Below are positions 5,899 to 5,917 of a DNA stretch of 5,917 bases, one piece after another. Positions within the stretch are counted from its first letter, which is position 1. Each line of letters begins with the position of its first letter. Under the pieces are notes generated by a model. That model was not told the origin of the DNA and made no database searches. It was given only the letters and a program-made list of their open reading frames with translations. This stretch comes from Deltaproteobacteria bacterium (lineage in GTDB: Bacteria > Desulfobacterota > Desulfobacteria > Desulfobacterales > ETH-SRB1). The position numbers and the translations under genes are program-made. The DNA lies in the NCBI GenBank assembly GCA_030627475.1, contig DAOURZ010000097.1, forward strand, positions 1 through 5,917, written 5' to 3'.

Positions 5899-5917
5899 TT
5901 GTCATTTCGACCAAAGA
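5899..5917. repeat. Possible end of a dispersed repeat, cut by the window edge
   Basis: The last 19 bases (TTGTCATTTCGACC followed by AAAGA) resemble the start of a dispersed intergenic repeat I recall from many bacterial genomes, roughly TTGTCATTTCGACCGAAGG and onwards. Only the edge is present, so this rests on memory of the motif and is weak. Confidence 0.25.

Overview
The window is one strand of genes: every supported gene lies on the minus strand, so it reads from right to left. The DNA is fairly AT-rich, with strong Shine-Dalgarno sites and short gaps, as in a bacterial operon. An IS-type transposase start and a MITE-like palindrome point to an accessory, mobile-element-rich region. The style of the palindrome and of the right-edge repeat reminds me of Desulfobacterota genomes, but this is only an impression; nothing here fixes the organism.

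Layout in transcription order: (1) a 56-residue zinc-ribbon protein (5860-5690); (2) a 55-nt gap with a strong RNA hairpin; (3) an MttB-superfamily methyltransferase paralogue that starts with TTG (5634-4408); (4) 13 nt later, an asparagine-synthetase-like protein that has lost its N-terminal glutaminase cysteine (4394-2913); (5) a 171-nt gap almost filled by a 143-bp imperfect palindrome; (6) a sarcosine/glycine-oxidase-type FAD oxidoreductase (2741-1410); (7) 5 nt later, a second MttB paralogue (1404-193); (8) 11 nt later, the start of an IS4/IS1634-type transposase that runs off the left edge.

The four central genes look like one pathway: two short, non-pyrrolysine relatives of trimethylamine/betaine:corrinoid methyltransferases, an amine-oxidising flavoenzyme, and an ATP-dependent amide ligase that probably cannot use glutamine. 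The simplest reading is making or breaking down an N-methylated amine or amide. The substrate cannot be read from the sequence. No corrinoid protein, corrinoid-reactivating protein or transporter lies in the window. The combination is unusual and is the main candidate here for an undescribed system.
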